Shown piece after piece: positions 50,658 to 59,265 of a stretch of DNA of 59,825 nucleotides. The notes below the pieces were generated by a model that was not told the origin of the DNA, ran no database searches, and saw nothing but the letters and a program-made list of their open reading frames with translations. Both the position numbers and the translations under genes were made by a program. How positions within the stretch are numbered: position 1 is the stretch's first letter; each line of letters opens with the position of its first letter. The DNA lies in NCBI GenBank assembly GCA_039925145.1, contig JBDSZL010000049.1, forward strand, positions 1-59,825, read 5' to 3'. Origin of the DNA: JBDSZL01 sp039925145 (lineage in GTDB: Bacteria > Acidobacteriota > Vicinamibacteria > Vicinamibacterales > SCN-69-37).

Positions 50658-51326
50658 ATGGAAGCAGTACTCGAAGCCGTCCGGCGTGAGACGTTGGGCC
50701 GCAACAACGCGGGCCGTTTGCGGCGGCAGGGCCAGATTCCCGCAGTGATCTACGGCGGCAAGTCGGAGGCACCTGAGTCGCTGTCGGTCGATCCGAAGCA
50801 GCTACTGCGGATTCTGCACTCAGAATCGGGCGCCAACACGCTCATTTCGCTCAAGCTCGAGGGTGCCGGCGACACGCGAGTGCTCGTGAAGGAGTACCAG
50901 CTCCATCCGGTCAGGCACCAGCTGTTGCACGCCGACTTCTATCGGGTCGCCATGGATCAGGTCCTGCGCGTCACCGTGCCGGTGCAACTGACCGGCGACG
51001 CGCGTGGCATCAAGCAGCAGGGCGCGGTCGTCGACTTCGTCCACCGCGAGCTGACGGTCGAGTGTCTTCCGGCGGACATTCCCGAGAACATCACCGTGGA
51101 CATCACGAACCTCATGCTGCACGACGGCGTGCGGGTGCGTGATCTCGAGACGGGCGGCAAGTGGAAGCCGCTGAGCGACGCCGACCTGCTGATCGTGCAT
51201 CTGGTTGCGCCGAAGACGGCCGTGGAGCCGGCACCGGCTGACGCGGCGGCGCCGGTAGCTGGAGCCGCAGCCGAGCCCGAGGTCATCAAGAAGGGCAAGG
51301 TCGAGAAGGAAGGCGAGAAGGAGTAG
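50658..51326 (+). CDS. rplY: 50S ribosomal protein L25 (CTC-type)
   Basis: L25 binds 5S rRNA. The 222-residue form has the 5S-binding domain (GRNNAGRLRRQGQIPAVIYGG) plus the second TL5/CTC domain (VDFVHRELTVECLPADIPENITVDI) and an Ala/Glu/Lys-rich tail of 30 residues. A GGGAGAG site precedes ATG 50658. The order rplY-pth is common in bacteria. Confidence 0.95.
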   Translation: MEAVLEAVRRETLGRNNAGRLRRQGQIPAVIYGGKSEAPESLSVDPKQLLRILHSESGANTLISLKLEGAGDTRVLVKEYQLHPVRHQLLHADFYRVAMDQVLRVTVPVQLTGDARGIKQQGAVVDFVHRELTVECLPADIPENITVDITNLMLHDGVRVRDLETGGKWKPLSDADLLIVHLVAPKTAVEPAPADAAAPVAGAAAEPEVIKKGKVEKEGEKE

Positions 51327-51337
51327 CTGGAGCGGCC

Positions 51338-51916
51338 GTGAAGGTGGTCGCGGGGCTGGGCAATCCTGGCGAGCGATACCGCGGAACCCGGCACAATGTC
51401 GGTTTCGAGGTCATCGATTTGCTGGCGCGCCGACACGGGCTGGTGTTCGAATCCAGTCCAGTCGAAGCGATGCAGGCCCGCTGGCGTGGCGATACCGACA
51501 CGGTCGTACTGGCCAAACCGCTCACGTTCATGAATCTGAGCGGGCATGCGGTCGTGGAGCTCTGCCGCTACTATCGTGTCGAGCTTCCGGACGTGCTGAT
51601 CGTGTGCGACGACGTGAACCTGCCGGTAGGGCGGTTGCGGGCGCGCGCGAACGGGTCGGAAGGCGGTCACAACGGCCTGCGGTCGATTGCGGCGCAGTTG
51701 GGCACGAGCGAGTATGGGCGGCTGCGCGTTGGCGTCGGCCGCGGGGATCTCAAGCGCGACCTTTCCAACCACGTGTTGGCGAAGTTCGACGTCGAGGAAC
51801 AGATCGCGATGGAACGCGCCATCGTGCGATCGGCCGATGCGGTGGAGACATGGGTCAGCCACGGCATCGACAGGATGATGAGTACGTGTAATCGCGCCGT
51901 GGAAGCCACTGAGTAA
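51338..51916 (+). CDS. pth: Peptidyl-tRNA hydrolase
   Basis: Pth releases peptides from drop-off tRNAs. The 192-residue protein begins VKVVAGLGNPGERYRGTRHNVGFEVID with the catalytic His at about 19, and has KPLTFMNLSG and GSEGGHNGLRSI. GTG 51338 follows rplY by 11 bp. Confidence 0.96.
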   Translation: MKVVAGLGNPGERYRGTRHNVGFEVIDLLARRHGLVFESSPVEAMQARWRGDTDTVVLAKPLTFMNLSGHAVVELCRYYRVELPDVLIVCDDVNLPVGRLRARANGSEGGHNGLRSIAAQLGTSEYGRLRVGVGRGDLKRDLSNHVLAKFDVEEQIAMERAIVRSADAVETWVSHGIDRMMSTCNRAVEATE

Positions 51917-51973
51917 GTCATCACGCTCCTTGCTGCTCTCATGGAGAGCGGCCTTATGTCCAGAAGGAGGCAT

Positions 51974-52444
51974 ATGAGCACCGTCCGTCAGTACGAGTTG
52001 ATCTACATCACCCCGCCCGAATCGACCGAAGAGGCGCTGGCCGAGCTGCACACGAACGTGGCCGCCGTGGTCGAGCGATTTGGCGGAAACTTCGAAAAGA
52101 CAGAGAACTGGGGCCGTCGTCGGCTTGCCTACGAAATTGCCGGACACCGCGAAGGCGTGTACGTGCTCGAGGTCATCAACGGCCCGGCGACCCTGATGTC
52201 GGAGCTCGATCGCCGTCTGCGCGTGTTCGACATCGTCATGCGCCACATGGTGGTCCGGGTGGACGAGGAAATTGCCGTGGCCGAGCGCGCCCGTGTGCGG
52301 CGCAAATCGAACATGGCCAAGCGTCGTATCAAGCGTGGGCTGCCACCGGAGCCGACCGAGACGGAACGGAAGCGTCGCGCTGAAGAGGACGACGACTCCG
52401 ACATGGGGATGGAGCATATGTTCCGCGGGGAGAGAGACCGATGA
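51974..52444 (+). CDS. rpsF: 30S ribosomal protein S6
   Basis: The 156-residue S6 has the ferredoxin-like core (RQYELIYITPPESTEE..., NWGRRRLAYEIAGHREGVYVL, RLRVFDIVMRHMVVRVD) and a long charged tail of about 50 residues (ending DDDSDMGMEHMFRGERDR). AAGGAGG precedes ATG 51974, the strongest Shine-Dalgarno in the area; upstream in-frame starts are ignored. The stop overlaps rpsR by ATGA. Confidence 0.95.
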   Translation: MSTVRQYELIYITPPESTEEALAELHTNVAAVVERFGGNFEKTENWGRRRLAYEIAGHREGVYVLEVINGPATLMSELDRRLRVFDIVMRHMVVRVDEEIAVAERARVRRKSNMAKRRIKRGLPPEPTETERKRRAEEDDDSDMGMEHMFRGERDR

Positions 52445-52743
52445 GCCCAATGGACAGAGACAGCCGATCGGGTGGTCGTGGCGGCGCCGACAAGAAGGAC
52501 GACAAGGACAAGGCCGGTGGCCGCCGCGGGTTCTTCCGTCGCCGGCGTGTCTGTAAGTTCTGCGTCGAGAAGATCGACTACATCAACTACAAGGACGTGA
52601 AGCTGCTGGCGCCATTCATTCCGGAACGCGGCAAGATTCAGCCGCGCCGGATCTCCGGTGTCTGCGCGCTGCACCAGCGGGCGCTCCAGACGGCGATCAA
52701 GCGCGCACGTCAGATTGCGCTCGTCCCGTACACCACGGACTAG
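52441..52743 (+). CDS. rpsR: 30S ribosomal protein S18
   Basis: The 100-residue S18 carries RRRRVCKFCVEKIDYINYKDVKLL with a C-x2-C pair, plus RISGVCALHQRALQTAIKRAR. An N-terminal Gly/Lys/Asp extension of about 28 residues precedes the core. The gene overlaps rpsF directly, with no ssb between them. Confidence 0.95.
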   Translation: MSPMDRDSRSGGRGGADKKDDKDKAGGRRGFFRRRRVCKFCVEKIDYINYKDVKLLAPFIPERGKIQPRRISGVCALHQRALQTAIKRARQIALVPYTTD

Positions 52744-52767
52744 CCTGGATTCAGTGGAGAGTCGTTC

Positions 52768-53220
52768 ATGTCTATCGAAGTAATCCTCAAGGACCACGTC
52801 GATCACCTCGGCCGTCGTGGCGAGGTGGTGAGAGTGGCCAGCGGGTACGCGCGGAACTTCCTGTTCCCGCGCAAGCTGGCGCTGGCCGTCACCGACGAGA
52901 ACAAGCGCCAGATCGAGCGCGAGCGGGCCAAAGCCGACGCCAAGGACGCCGACGAGATGCGCGAAGCGCAGGCGTTTCAGGCGCGGCTCGAGAGCGCGGA
53001 AATCGTCATCGCCCGGCGTGTGGGCGAGAACCAGACGTTGTACGGATCGGTGACCACGTCGGATATCGCCGAAGCGCTTGCGCTGCGGCAGATTGAGATC
53101 GATCGGCGGAAGATTCACCTGCCCGATCCGCTCAAGACGCTCGGCGACCACAAGGTGGCCGTGAAGCTGCACCGGGAGCTCTCCGCTGAGCTCACGGTCA
53201 AGATCGTTCCCGCCAGCTAG
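52768..53220 (+). CDS. rplI: 50S ribosomal protein L9
   Basis: The 150-residue L9 has its two-domain shape, with VILKDHVDHLGRRGEVVRVASGYARNFLFPRKLA in the N-domain, the connecting helix NKRQIERERAKADAKDADEM and a C-domain with LYGSVTTSDIAEAL. The rpsF-rpsR-rplI order is standard. Confidence 0.96.
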   Translation: MSIEVILKDHVDHLGRRGEVVRVASGYARNFLFPRKLALAVTDENKRQIERERAKADAKDADEMREAQAFQARLESAEIVIARRVGENQTLYGSVTTSDIAEALALRQIEIDRRKIHLPDPLKTLGDHKVAVKLHRELSAELTVKIVPAS

Positions 53221-53288
53221 CGGAGTCGTCGCGCAACAAAGACTCGAGCCTGCCGACCGGAGACTTGCGTTCTTCGGTCGGCGGGCTC

Positions 53289-54662
53289 ATGCTCTCTGCG
53301 GTTCCCTTCATGGATCGTACGCTCCCGCACAACCTGGAAGCCGAGAAGTGCGTGCTCGGAGCCGTGCTGATCGACAACCAGGCGTTCAATCAGGCCGCCG
53401 AGGCCATCGACTCGCAGGATTTCTTCCGCGATGCGCACCGTCGCATCTTCGAGAAGATGGTCGCGCTCAGCGAGCGTGGTGAGCCGATCGACCTGGTCAC
53501 GCTCAAGGACGAACTGATTCGATCGAGCGAGCTCGAGGACGTCGGCGGCCCCGCCTACATCAGCGCGCTCACCGACGGCGTGCCACGGTCGGCCAACGTC
53601 GAGTACTACGCCAAGATCGTCAAGGAGAAGTCGACGCTGCGCCGGCTGATCCAGTCGGCCAACGAGGTGCTGTCGCGCGCCTACGACGCCGAAGAAGACG
53701 CCGACAACCTGCTCGACGAAGCGGAGCGGTCCATCTTCCAGATCGCCGAAGGGCGGATGCGCTCCGGCTTCGTCCGTGTCAGCGAACTGGTCGACTCCGG
53801 CTATCAGCTCATCGAACAACTGCAGGCGCAGCGCGGCCTGGTGACGGGCGTCCCCAGTGGCTTTGCCGACCTCGACGAGATGACATCGGGGTTCCAGAAA
53901 TCCGATCTGGTGATCATCGCGGCCCGTCCGTCGATGGGCAAGACCAGCTTCGTGCTGAACATGGCTGTGCACTGCGCGGTGGAAGCGGCCAAGAGCGTCG
54001 GCATCTTCAGTCTGGAGATGTCGAAGGAGCAGCTCTTCATGCGCATGCTCACCTCCGAGGGGCGCGTCGACGCGCACCGGTTCAGGGGCGGGTTCCTCGG
54101 CGAGCAGGATTACGCGCGGCTGGTCGAGGCGTTTGCCCGACTGCACGATGCGAAGATCTTCATCGACGATACGCCCTCGGCAGGCATTCTCGAGATGCGG
54201 GCCAAGGCGCGGCGGCTGAAGCTCGAGCATGGCCTCGATATGCTCGTGATCGATTATCTGCAGCTCATGCAGGGCCGCGGCCGGTTCGAGAGCCGGCAGC
54301 AGGAACTGGCGTCGATCTCGCGGTCGCTGAAGATCCTGGCCAAGGAGCTCGAAATCCCCATTCTCGCGCTCAGCCAGCTGAGCCGCGCGCCCGAGACGCG
54401 CGCCGACCATCGTCCCCAGCTGTCCGACCTGCGTGAGTCTGGCGCGCTCGAGCAGGACGCGGACGTGGTGATCTTCATCTTTCGTGACGAGATGTACCTC
54501 GTGGACGGCGAGCGAAATCCCGATACCGAAGGCACGGCCGAGATCATCATCGGCAAACAGCGCAACGGCCCCACGGGCGGGGTGAAGCTTGCGTTCCTGA
54601 AGCAGTACACGCGCTTCGAGAACCTCGCCGGCGGCGGGTACGACCGGCAGGCGTCTGCGTGA
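53289..54662 (+). CDS. dnaB: Replicative DNA helicase DnaB
   Basis: The 457-residue hexameric helicase has the N-terminal DnaG-interacting domain (RTLPHNLEAEKCVLGAVLID) and a RecA-type motor with Walker A ARPSMGKTS (about 212-220), LDMLVIDYLQLMQG (Walker B), LSQLSRAPETR and DLRESGALEQDADVVIFIFRDEMY. No intein interrupts it. ATG 53289 or 53310 could be the start. The stop overlaps the alr GTG start. Confidence 0.96.
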   Translation: MLSAVPFMDRTLPHNLEAEKCVLGAVLIDNQAFNQAAEAIDSQDFFRDAHRRIFEKMVALSERGEPIDLVTLKDELIRSSELEDVGGPAYISALTDGVPRSANVEYYAKIVKEKSTLRRLIQSANEVLSRAYDAEEDADNLLDEAERSIFQIAEGRMRSGFVRVSELVDSGYQLIEQLQAQRGLVTGVPSGFADLDEMTSGFQKSDLVIIAARPSMGKTSFVLNMAVHCAVEAAKSVGIFSLEMSKEQLFMRMLTSEGRVDAHRFRGGFLGEQDYARLVEAFARLHDAKIFIDDTPSAGILEMRAKARRLKLEHGLDMLVIDYLQLMQGRGRFESRQQELASISRSLKILAKELEIPILALSQLSRAPETRADHRPQLSDLRESGALEQDADVVIFIFRDEMYLVDGERNPDTEGTAEIIIGKQRNGPTGGVKLAFLKQYTRFENLAGGGYDRQASA

Positions 54663-55813
54663 TTCGGCAGACCGTTGCCACGATCAGCCTGAGCGCAATC
54701 CAGGACAACCTGCGTCTGATTCGCGACCTGCTCGCGCGCGAGTCGGCGCTCGCCTCGACAGCCGCCGGCGGCGCCACGGCGCCCGCCCCACCCGGAGTCA
54801 TCGCTGTCGTCAAAGCCAACGCCTACGGGCACGGTGCCACGGCCGTCGGACCGGCGCTGGCCGAAGCCGGTGCGTCGATGCTCGCATGCGCCGATATCGA
54901 GGAAGGCGTGTCGCTGCGTGAGGCGGGCGTCGACATCCCGATTCTCGTGTTCGGCGCGCTCAGCGTGAGCGACCTCGACGGCGTGTTCGAGCATCGCCTC
55001 ACGCCAACGGTCTCCACACCAGCTGCTGCGCGCGCCCTCGAGCAGATAGCCGCACGCCGGGACGTCCGGCTGCGGTGTCACCTGAAGATCGACACGGGCA
55101 TGAACCGGCTTGGATTCAGGCACGACAACCTGCGGCGCACGATGCCGGCCGTGCTCGGCAGCCGGCATCTGGACTTCGACGCCGTGTACACGCATTTCGC
55201 GACCGCCGACGACCCCGAGTCGCCATTCCTGGATCAGCAGCGGCGTCGATTCGAGCAGGCGCTCGCGGCGCTGGGCGCCATGGGGCTTCGGACGCCGCGG
55301 CGGCACGCCGCTAATTCCGCGGCGCTGTTGCGCGATACCCGCACATGGGGTGACTGGGTCCGGCCTGGGCTTCTGATCTATGGCATCGTGCCGCCGCCGC
55401 TCTCGGCCGACCTGGGGCTGCGACCCGCCCTGTCACTGACGAGCCGTATCGTAGCGGTGAAGGGCGTTCGTGCAGGAGAGGGCACGAGCTACGGGCTGAA
55501 ATGGCACGCCGAGGGCCCGAGGACTATCGCGATCGTGCCCGCCGGCTACGCCGACGGTCTCGACACGCGGATGAGTGGCCGCGCGTTCGTCCTGGTGCGG
55601 GGACTCAGGATGCCGGTGGTCGGCGCGGTCTGCATGGACATGATGATGGTCGATGTCACCGGACTCGACGTCTCGCCAGGCGACGAGGTGGTCATCATCG
55701 GACGACAGGGCGAGCTGGAGATCACGGCGCGTGAGGTGGCCGCGGCCATCGGGACGATTCCGTGGGAGGTCGTCTGTCGTCTGGGGTCGAGGATCGAGCG
55801 GCGGTATGCGTGA
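54659..55813 (+). CDS. alr: Alanine racemase
   Basis: Alr provides D-alanine for peptidoglycan. The 384-residue PLP enzyme shows VVKANAYGHGA with the PLP lysine at about K52, HLKIDTGMNRLGFR, and the catalytic Tyr in GTSYGLKW, followed by VPAGYADG and GAVCMDMMMVDVT. An Ala/Pro-rich insert (about 33-47) precedes the PLP strand. It is coupled to dnaB by GTGA. Confidence 0.95.
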   Translation: MIRQTVATISLSAIQDNLRLIRDLLARESALASTAAGGATAPAPPGVIAVVKANAYGHGATAVGPALAEAGASMLACADIEEGVSLREAGVDIPILVFGALSVSDLDGVFEHRLTPTVSTPAAARALEQIAARRDVRLRCHLKIDTGMNRLGFRHDNLRRTMPAVLGSRHLDFDAVYTHFATADDPESPFLDQQRRRFEQALAALGAMGLRTPRRHAANSAALLRDTRTWGDWVRPGLLIYGIVPPPLSADLGLRPALSLTSRIVAVKGVRAGEGTSYGLKWHAEGPRTIAIVPAGYADGLDTRMSGRAFVLVRGLRMPVVGAVCMDMMMVDVTGLDVSPGDEVVIIGRQGELEITAREVAAAIGTIPWEVVCRLGSRIERRYA

Positions 55814-55996
55814 GATGCGTCATGGCAGGTTCTGCCGCCCGGTCCCGCACGAAGATGCAGATTCTGCGTCCCGCCTTCGGCACGTCCGGGCCAGCGCCCC
55901 GGAGCATCTGGCCCTTCACGTGCTCGAGATCGCGGTGATGGCAGTGGCCGGCGACGTCTGCGCTTCCGGATTTTGCCCTTCCACCTTGGCGCGGCT

Positions 55997-57361
55997 GTGA
56001 AGGCGCCGAAAGCTTTTTTCGCCTGCCAATCCTGCGGCGCGCAATCGCAGAAGTGGCTGGGCCGATGTCCCGAGTGCGGCGCCTGGAACTCCTTCATCGA
56101 GGAGCGCACGGCAGCGGCCGCGCCCGAGCCCCGTGGGGCTGTTGCACCGATGGGAGGGCGCGGCGCGCAGTTGTACGCCGAGGTCGACACCCTCGTCTCC
56201 GAGCGGCTCGGCACCGGCATCAGCGAGTTCGACCGCGTGCTTGGCGGCGGCATCGTGCCTGGCTCCCTGGTCTTGCTTGGCGGCGAGCCCGGCATCGGCA
56301 AGTCGACGCTCCTGCTGCAGGCTGCGGCCCACTTTGCGGTGCACATCGGTCCCGTGCTGTATTGCTCCGGAGAAGAGTCGGAGCACCAGATCAAGATGCG
56401 AGGCGCGCGACTTGGCATTGCCGACGCCCCGCTCTACCTGCTGGCAGAAACCTGCATCGAGCGGCTGATTGAGGAAGTCGATCGAATCAAACCCGCGCTT
56501 CTCATCGTGGATTCGATTCAGACGGTCTTCTCGCTCAAAGTGCAGTCGGCGCCCGGCAGCGTCAGCCAGGTCAGACAGGCGGCGACCGATCTGCTCTTCA
56601 CCGCAAAGGGGCGCAACCTGCCGACGGTTCTGGTGGGCCACGTCACCAAAGACGGCAGCCTCGCGGGTCCCAAAGTCCTCGAGCATGTAGTCGACACGGT
56701 GCTCTACTTCGAAGGCGAGCAGCACCACGCCCATCGCGTCGTGCGTGCCGTGAAAAACCGTTTTGGGGCGGCGAGCGAGCTCGGCGTGTTCGAGATGACG
56801 GGTACGGGGCTGAAGCCTGTCGCCAATCCATCGAAGCTGTTTCTGGCTGAGCGTCCGGTCAACGTGCCGGGCTCTGTTGTGCTCTGCACGGTCGAGGGCT
56901 CGCGGCCAATTCTTGTTGAAGTGCAGGCGCTCGTAAGCACGGCGACATTTGGCAACGCCAGGCGCACGGCCAATGGGCTGGACCCCAGCCGGCTGGCGCT
57001 CCTGCTGGCGGTGCTCGACAAGCGCGCCGGTCTGAATCTGTCGAGCGACGATGTGTTCGTCAACGTGGTGGGCGGAATGAGCGTTGAAGAGCCGGCTGCC
57101 GACCTCGCCGTGCTGGCGGCCGTTGCTTCGAGCCTGCGGAATCGCGCCATCGCGTCCGACGTCGTCGTTTTCGGCGAGGTGGGACTGGCGGGGGAGATCC
57201 GGGCGACCAGCCAGGCCCCGTTGCGCGTCCGCGAGGCCTCGCAGTTGGGGTTCAGCCGGTGCGTCATCCCGGACGGCAATCTGGCCCCGGCCGATATTCC
57301 GGCCGGGATGAACATCACCGGCGTCCGCACGGTGGCCGAGGCGCTCGACGCGCTGATGTAG
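55997..57361 (+). CDS. radA: DNA repair protein RadA
   Basis: RadA promotes branch migration in recombination. The 454-residue protein has the zinc finger C10/C13/C24/C27 (FACQSCGAQSQKWLGRCPECG), Walker A GEPGIGKST (about 97-105), the RadA-specific KNRFG and a Lon-like C-terminal domain (VFVNVVGGMSVEEPAADLAVL). GTG 55997 begins just before the zinc finger; the 183 bp between alr and radA hold no gene. Confidence 0.95.
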   Translation: MKAPKAFFACQSCGAQSQKWLGRCPECGAWNSFIEERTAAAAPEPRGAVAPMGGRGAQLYAEVDTLVSERLGTGISEFDRVLGGGIVPGSLVLLGGEPGIGKSTLLLQAAAHFAVHIGPVLYCSGEESEHQIKMRGARLGIADAPLYLLAETCIERLIEEVDRIKPALLIVDSIQTVFSLKVQSAPGSVSQVRQAATDLLFTAKGRNLPTVLVGHVTKDGSLAGPKVLEHVVDTVLYFEGEQHHAHRVVRAVKNRFGAASELGVFEMTGTGLKPVANPSKLFLAERPVNVPGSVVLCTVEGSRPILVEVQALVSTATFGNARRTANGLDPSRLALLLAVLDKRAGLNLSSDDVFVNVVGGMSVEEPAADLAVLAAVASSLRNRAIASDVVVFGEVGLAGEIRATSQAPLRVREASQLGFSRCVIPDGNLAPADIPAGMNITGVRTVAEALDALM

Positions 57362-57405
57362 GCTCGCGCGCCCTGCCGCTCTTCCGTCCGCTCTGCCAAT
57401 ACCAA

Positions 57406-57411
57406 TACAAT
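57406..57411 (+). promoter_or_regulatory. -10 box placed for a leaderless transcript
   Basis: TACAAT ends 7 bp before ATG 57419. An alternative ATG at 57410 lies within the box itself, which favours 57419 as start. Confidence 0.45.
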
Positions 57412-57418
57412 GTGGGCA

Positions 57419-58486
57419 ATGAACGGGTTCTTGCTGGTGCGAGCCCTCTTTGCCGTGGTCGTGACCTACTGCGCGATTCTGCTGCAGCCACTCGACACGC
57501 CATGGTCCATGCTCTTCAACGGTGCCCTCGGCCTCTCGATCTCCGCGCTCATCATTTTTGCCGAGGCGCGCCTGCGCGACGCGGCCGTCACGAATCTGCT
57601 CGGCGGCCTTATCGGGTTCGGTGTCGGACTCACGATTGCCAAGGTTCTTGGCACCGCGCTGTTCTGGGCCGACACCGCCAGTCATCAGGTCCGGTTCCTC
57701 CACGCGATCATCATCGTCGTGCTGCCCTATCTGGGACTCGTGCTGGGGGTTCGCAAGGGCGAATGGCTCGAACCGGTCAAGTTCATCTCGCTCTTCAAGG
57801 ACGCGCGTCCGCAGAAGCGGTATCGGATCCTCGATACCAGCGTCATCATCGACGGACGCGTGGCCGATATCGTCGAGACCGGGTTCCTTGATGGCACGCT
57901 CGTCGTGCCCCAGTTCGTGCTGAAGGAACTGCAGTTTGTCGCCGATTCGGCGGATGCGATCAAGCGCAATCGCGGTCGGCGTGGGCTCGACGTGCTTCAT
58001 CGCATCCAGAAGATGGCCGGCGTCGAGGTGATCATCTCGGACCTCGACTACCCGCAGGTCAAAGAAGTCGACATGAAGCTCATCGAGCTGGCGCGGACGC
58101 TGCTCGGGCGCATCGTCACGAACGACTTCAACCTCAACAAAGTGGCGCAGCTGCGGGGCGTGGAAGTGTTGAACATCAATGAGCTCGCGAGCGGACTTCG
58201 ACCGGTCGTGCTGCCGGGCGAGGTGATGAACGTCTTCATCCTGAAAGAAGGCAAAGAGCACAACCAGGGCGTGGCATATCTCGAGGATGGCACCATGGTC
58301 GTGGTCGATAACGCACGATCCCGGATCGGGCGCAACCTCGATGTCGTAGTGACGAGCGTGCTGCAGACGACCGCCGGCCGAATGATCTTCGGCAAGCATG
58401 TCGAGGCCGCTGCGCAGGGAGAAGGCGCCGGTCAGTCGCGCGCCGACGATCAGGGGCGCCGGCCCCGGCCTGCCGCAAGCGCGTGA
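57419..58486 (+). CDS. PIN/TRAM domain membrane protein (YacL-like)
   Basis: The 355-residue protein has four membrane helices (to about residue 110). A PIN nuclease-like domain begins RILDTSVIIDGRVADI with its acidic residues, and includes VVPQFVLKELQFVADSAD and RIVTNDFNLNKVAQL. A TRAM domain follows (RPVVLPGEVMNVFILKEGKEHNQGVAYLEDGTMVVVDNAR). The gene follows radA as in many Gram-positive genomes, where yacL follows radA. Its target is not known. Confidence 0.9.
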   Translation: MNGFLLVRALFAVVVTYCAILLQPLDTPWSMLFNGALGLSISALIIFAEARLRDAAVTNLLGGLIGFGVGLTIAKVLGTALFWADTASHQVRFLHAIIIVVLPYLGLVLGVRKGEWLEPVKFISLFKDARPQKRYRILDTSVIIDGRVADIVETGFLDGTLVVPQFVLKELQFVADSADAIKRNRGRRGLDVLHRIQKMAGVEVIISDLDYPQVKEVDMKLIELARTLLGRIVTNDFNLNKVAQLRGVEVLNINELASGLRPVVLPGEVMNVFILKEGKEHNQGVAYLEDGTMVVVDNARSRIGRNLDVVVTSVLQTTAGRMIFGKHVEAAAQGEGAGQSRADDQGRRPRPAASA

Positions 58487-59265
58487 AGCTGCCACCATTC
58501 CATTGGTGGCGGACCGTGTTCTACCTGATACCCGCCGTCACGCTCTATACCGTCGGCTGTGGCGTGATGTCGCTGCTCTCGACGTTCTGGGATCCGCAAG
58601 GATATGTCGCCCACGGATGGGCTCGACGGTGGGCGCGGCTGATTCTCGTGACTACCGGCGTCACGGTGAAGCGGGTCGGGGCGCCGTTACCGGCGGCCAA
58701 CGAGAGCTGCATCTACGTCGTCAACCACTCCAGTCATTACGACACGCCCGTGTTGTTCACGGCGCTCCCCGCGCAACTGCGGACGATGGCCAAGGCAGGA
58801 TTGGGGCGCGTCCCTTTCATCGGCTGGCATCTTGCGCGCGCGGGTCACCTGCTGGTCGATCGCAAGAACCCGGGTGCGGGGATCTTCAAACGCATGCAGC
58901 GCATGACGACACAGGGCGCATCGCTCTTCGTGTTTCCGGAGGGGTCGCGCACGACCGATGGCAGCGTCGGCAGGTTCAAGGCCGGCATCTTTCTGCTGGC
59001 CATTGAGACGGGGCTGCCCGTGGTGCCCATCAGTGTCGTCAACACGCGGGCGGTCATGCCGAAGGGCCGCCTCATGACCTGTCCGGCGCATGTGACCGTG
59101 GTGGTTCATGAGCGGCTGCTCACGTCCGGTCTCACCCGGGAGGACGCGCGTTCGTTGGCCCGCCGCGCGCAGGCGATCGTGGCTGCCGGCGTGCGGACGG
59201 GAGCCGCCCAGACCGGAGATGCCCACGCCCAGATGCCGGCAGAACCGGCTGCCAAGTCATCGTGA
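58483..59265 (+). CDS. 1-acyl-sn-glycerol-3-phosphate acyltransferase (PlsC-like)
   Basis: The 260-residue membrane-associated enzyme transfers an acyl chain to lysophosphatidate. It has the catalytic NHSSHYD motif (HX4D, H82 and D87), a GRVPFIGWHLARAGHLLVDR block and FPEGSRT (151-157). GTG 58483 overlaps the PIN-TRAM stop and the last codons overlap the next gene. Confidence 0.88.
   Translation: MKLPPFHWWRTVFYLIPAVTLYTVGCGVMSLLSTFWDPQGYVAHGWARRWARLILVTTGVTVKRVGAPLPAANESCIYVVNHSSHYDTPVLFTALPAQLRTMAKAGLGRVPFIGWHLARAGHLLVDRKNPGAGIFKRMQRMTTQGASLFVFPEGSRTTDGSVGRFKAGIFLLAIETGLPVVPISVVNTRAVMPKGRLMTCPAHVTVVVHERLLTSGLTREDARSLARRAQAIVAAGVRTGAAQTGDAHAQMPAEPAAKSS

Noticed and set aside
53289..54662. 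Intein in dnaB
   Set aside because: Length and motif spacing are those of an uninterrupted DnaB.
55916..58498. 860-codon open frame on the minus strand
   Set aside because: Antisense to radA and the PIN-TRAM gene; composition is His/Arg/Asp-rich without domains, as expected from codon shadow.
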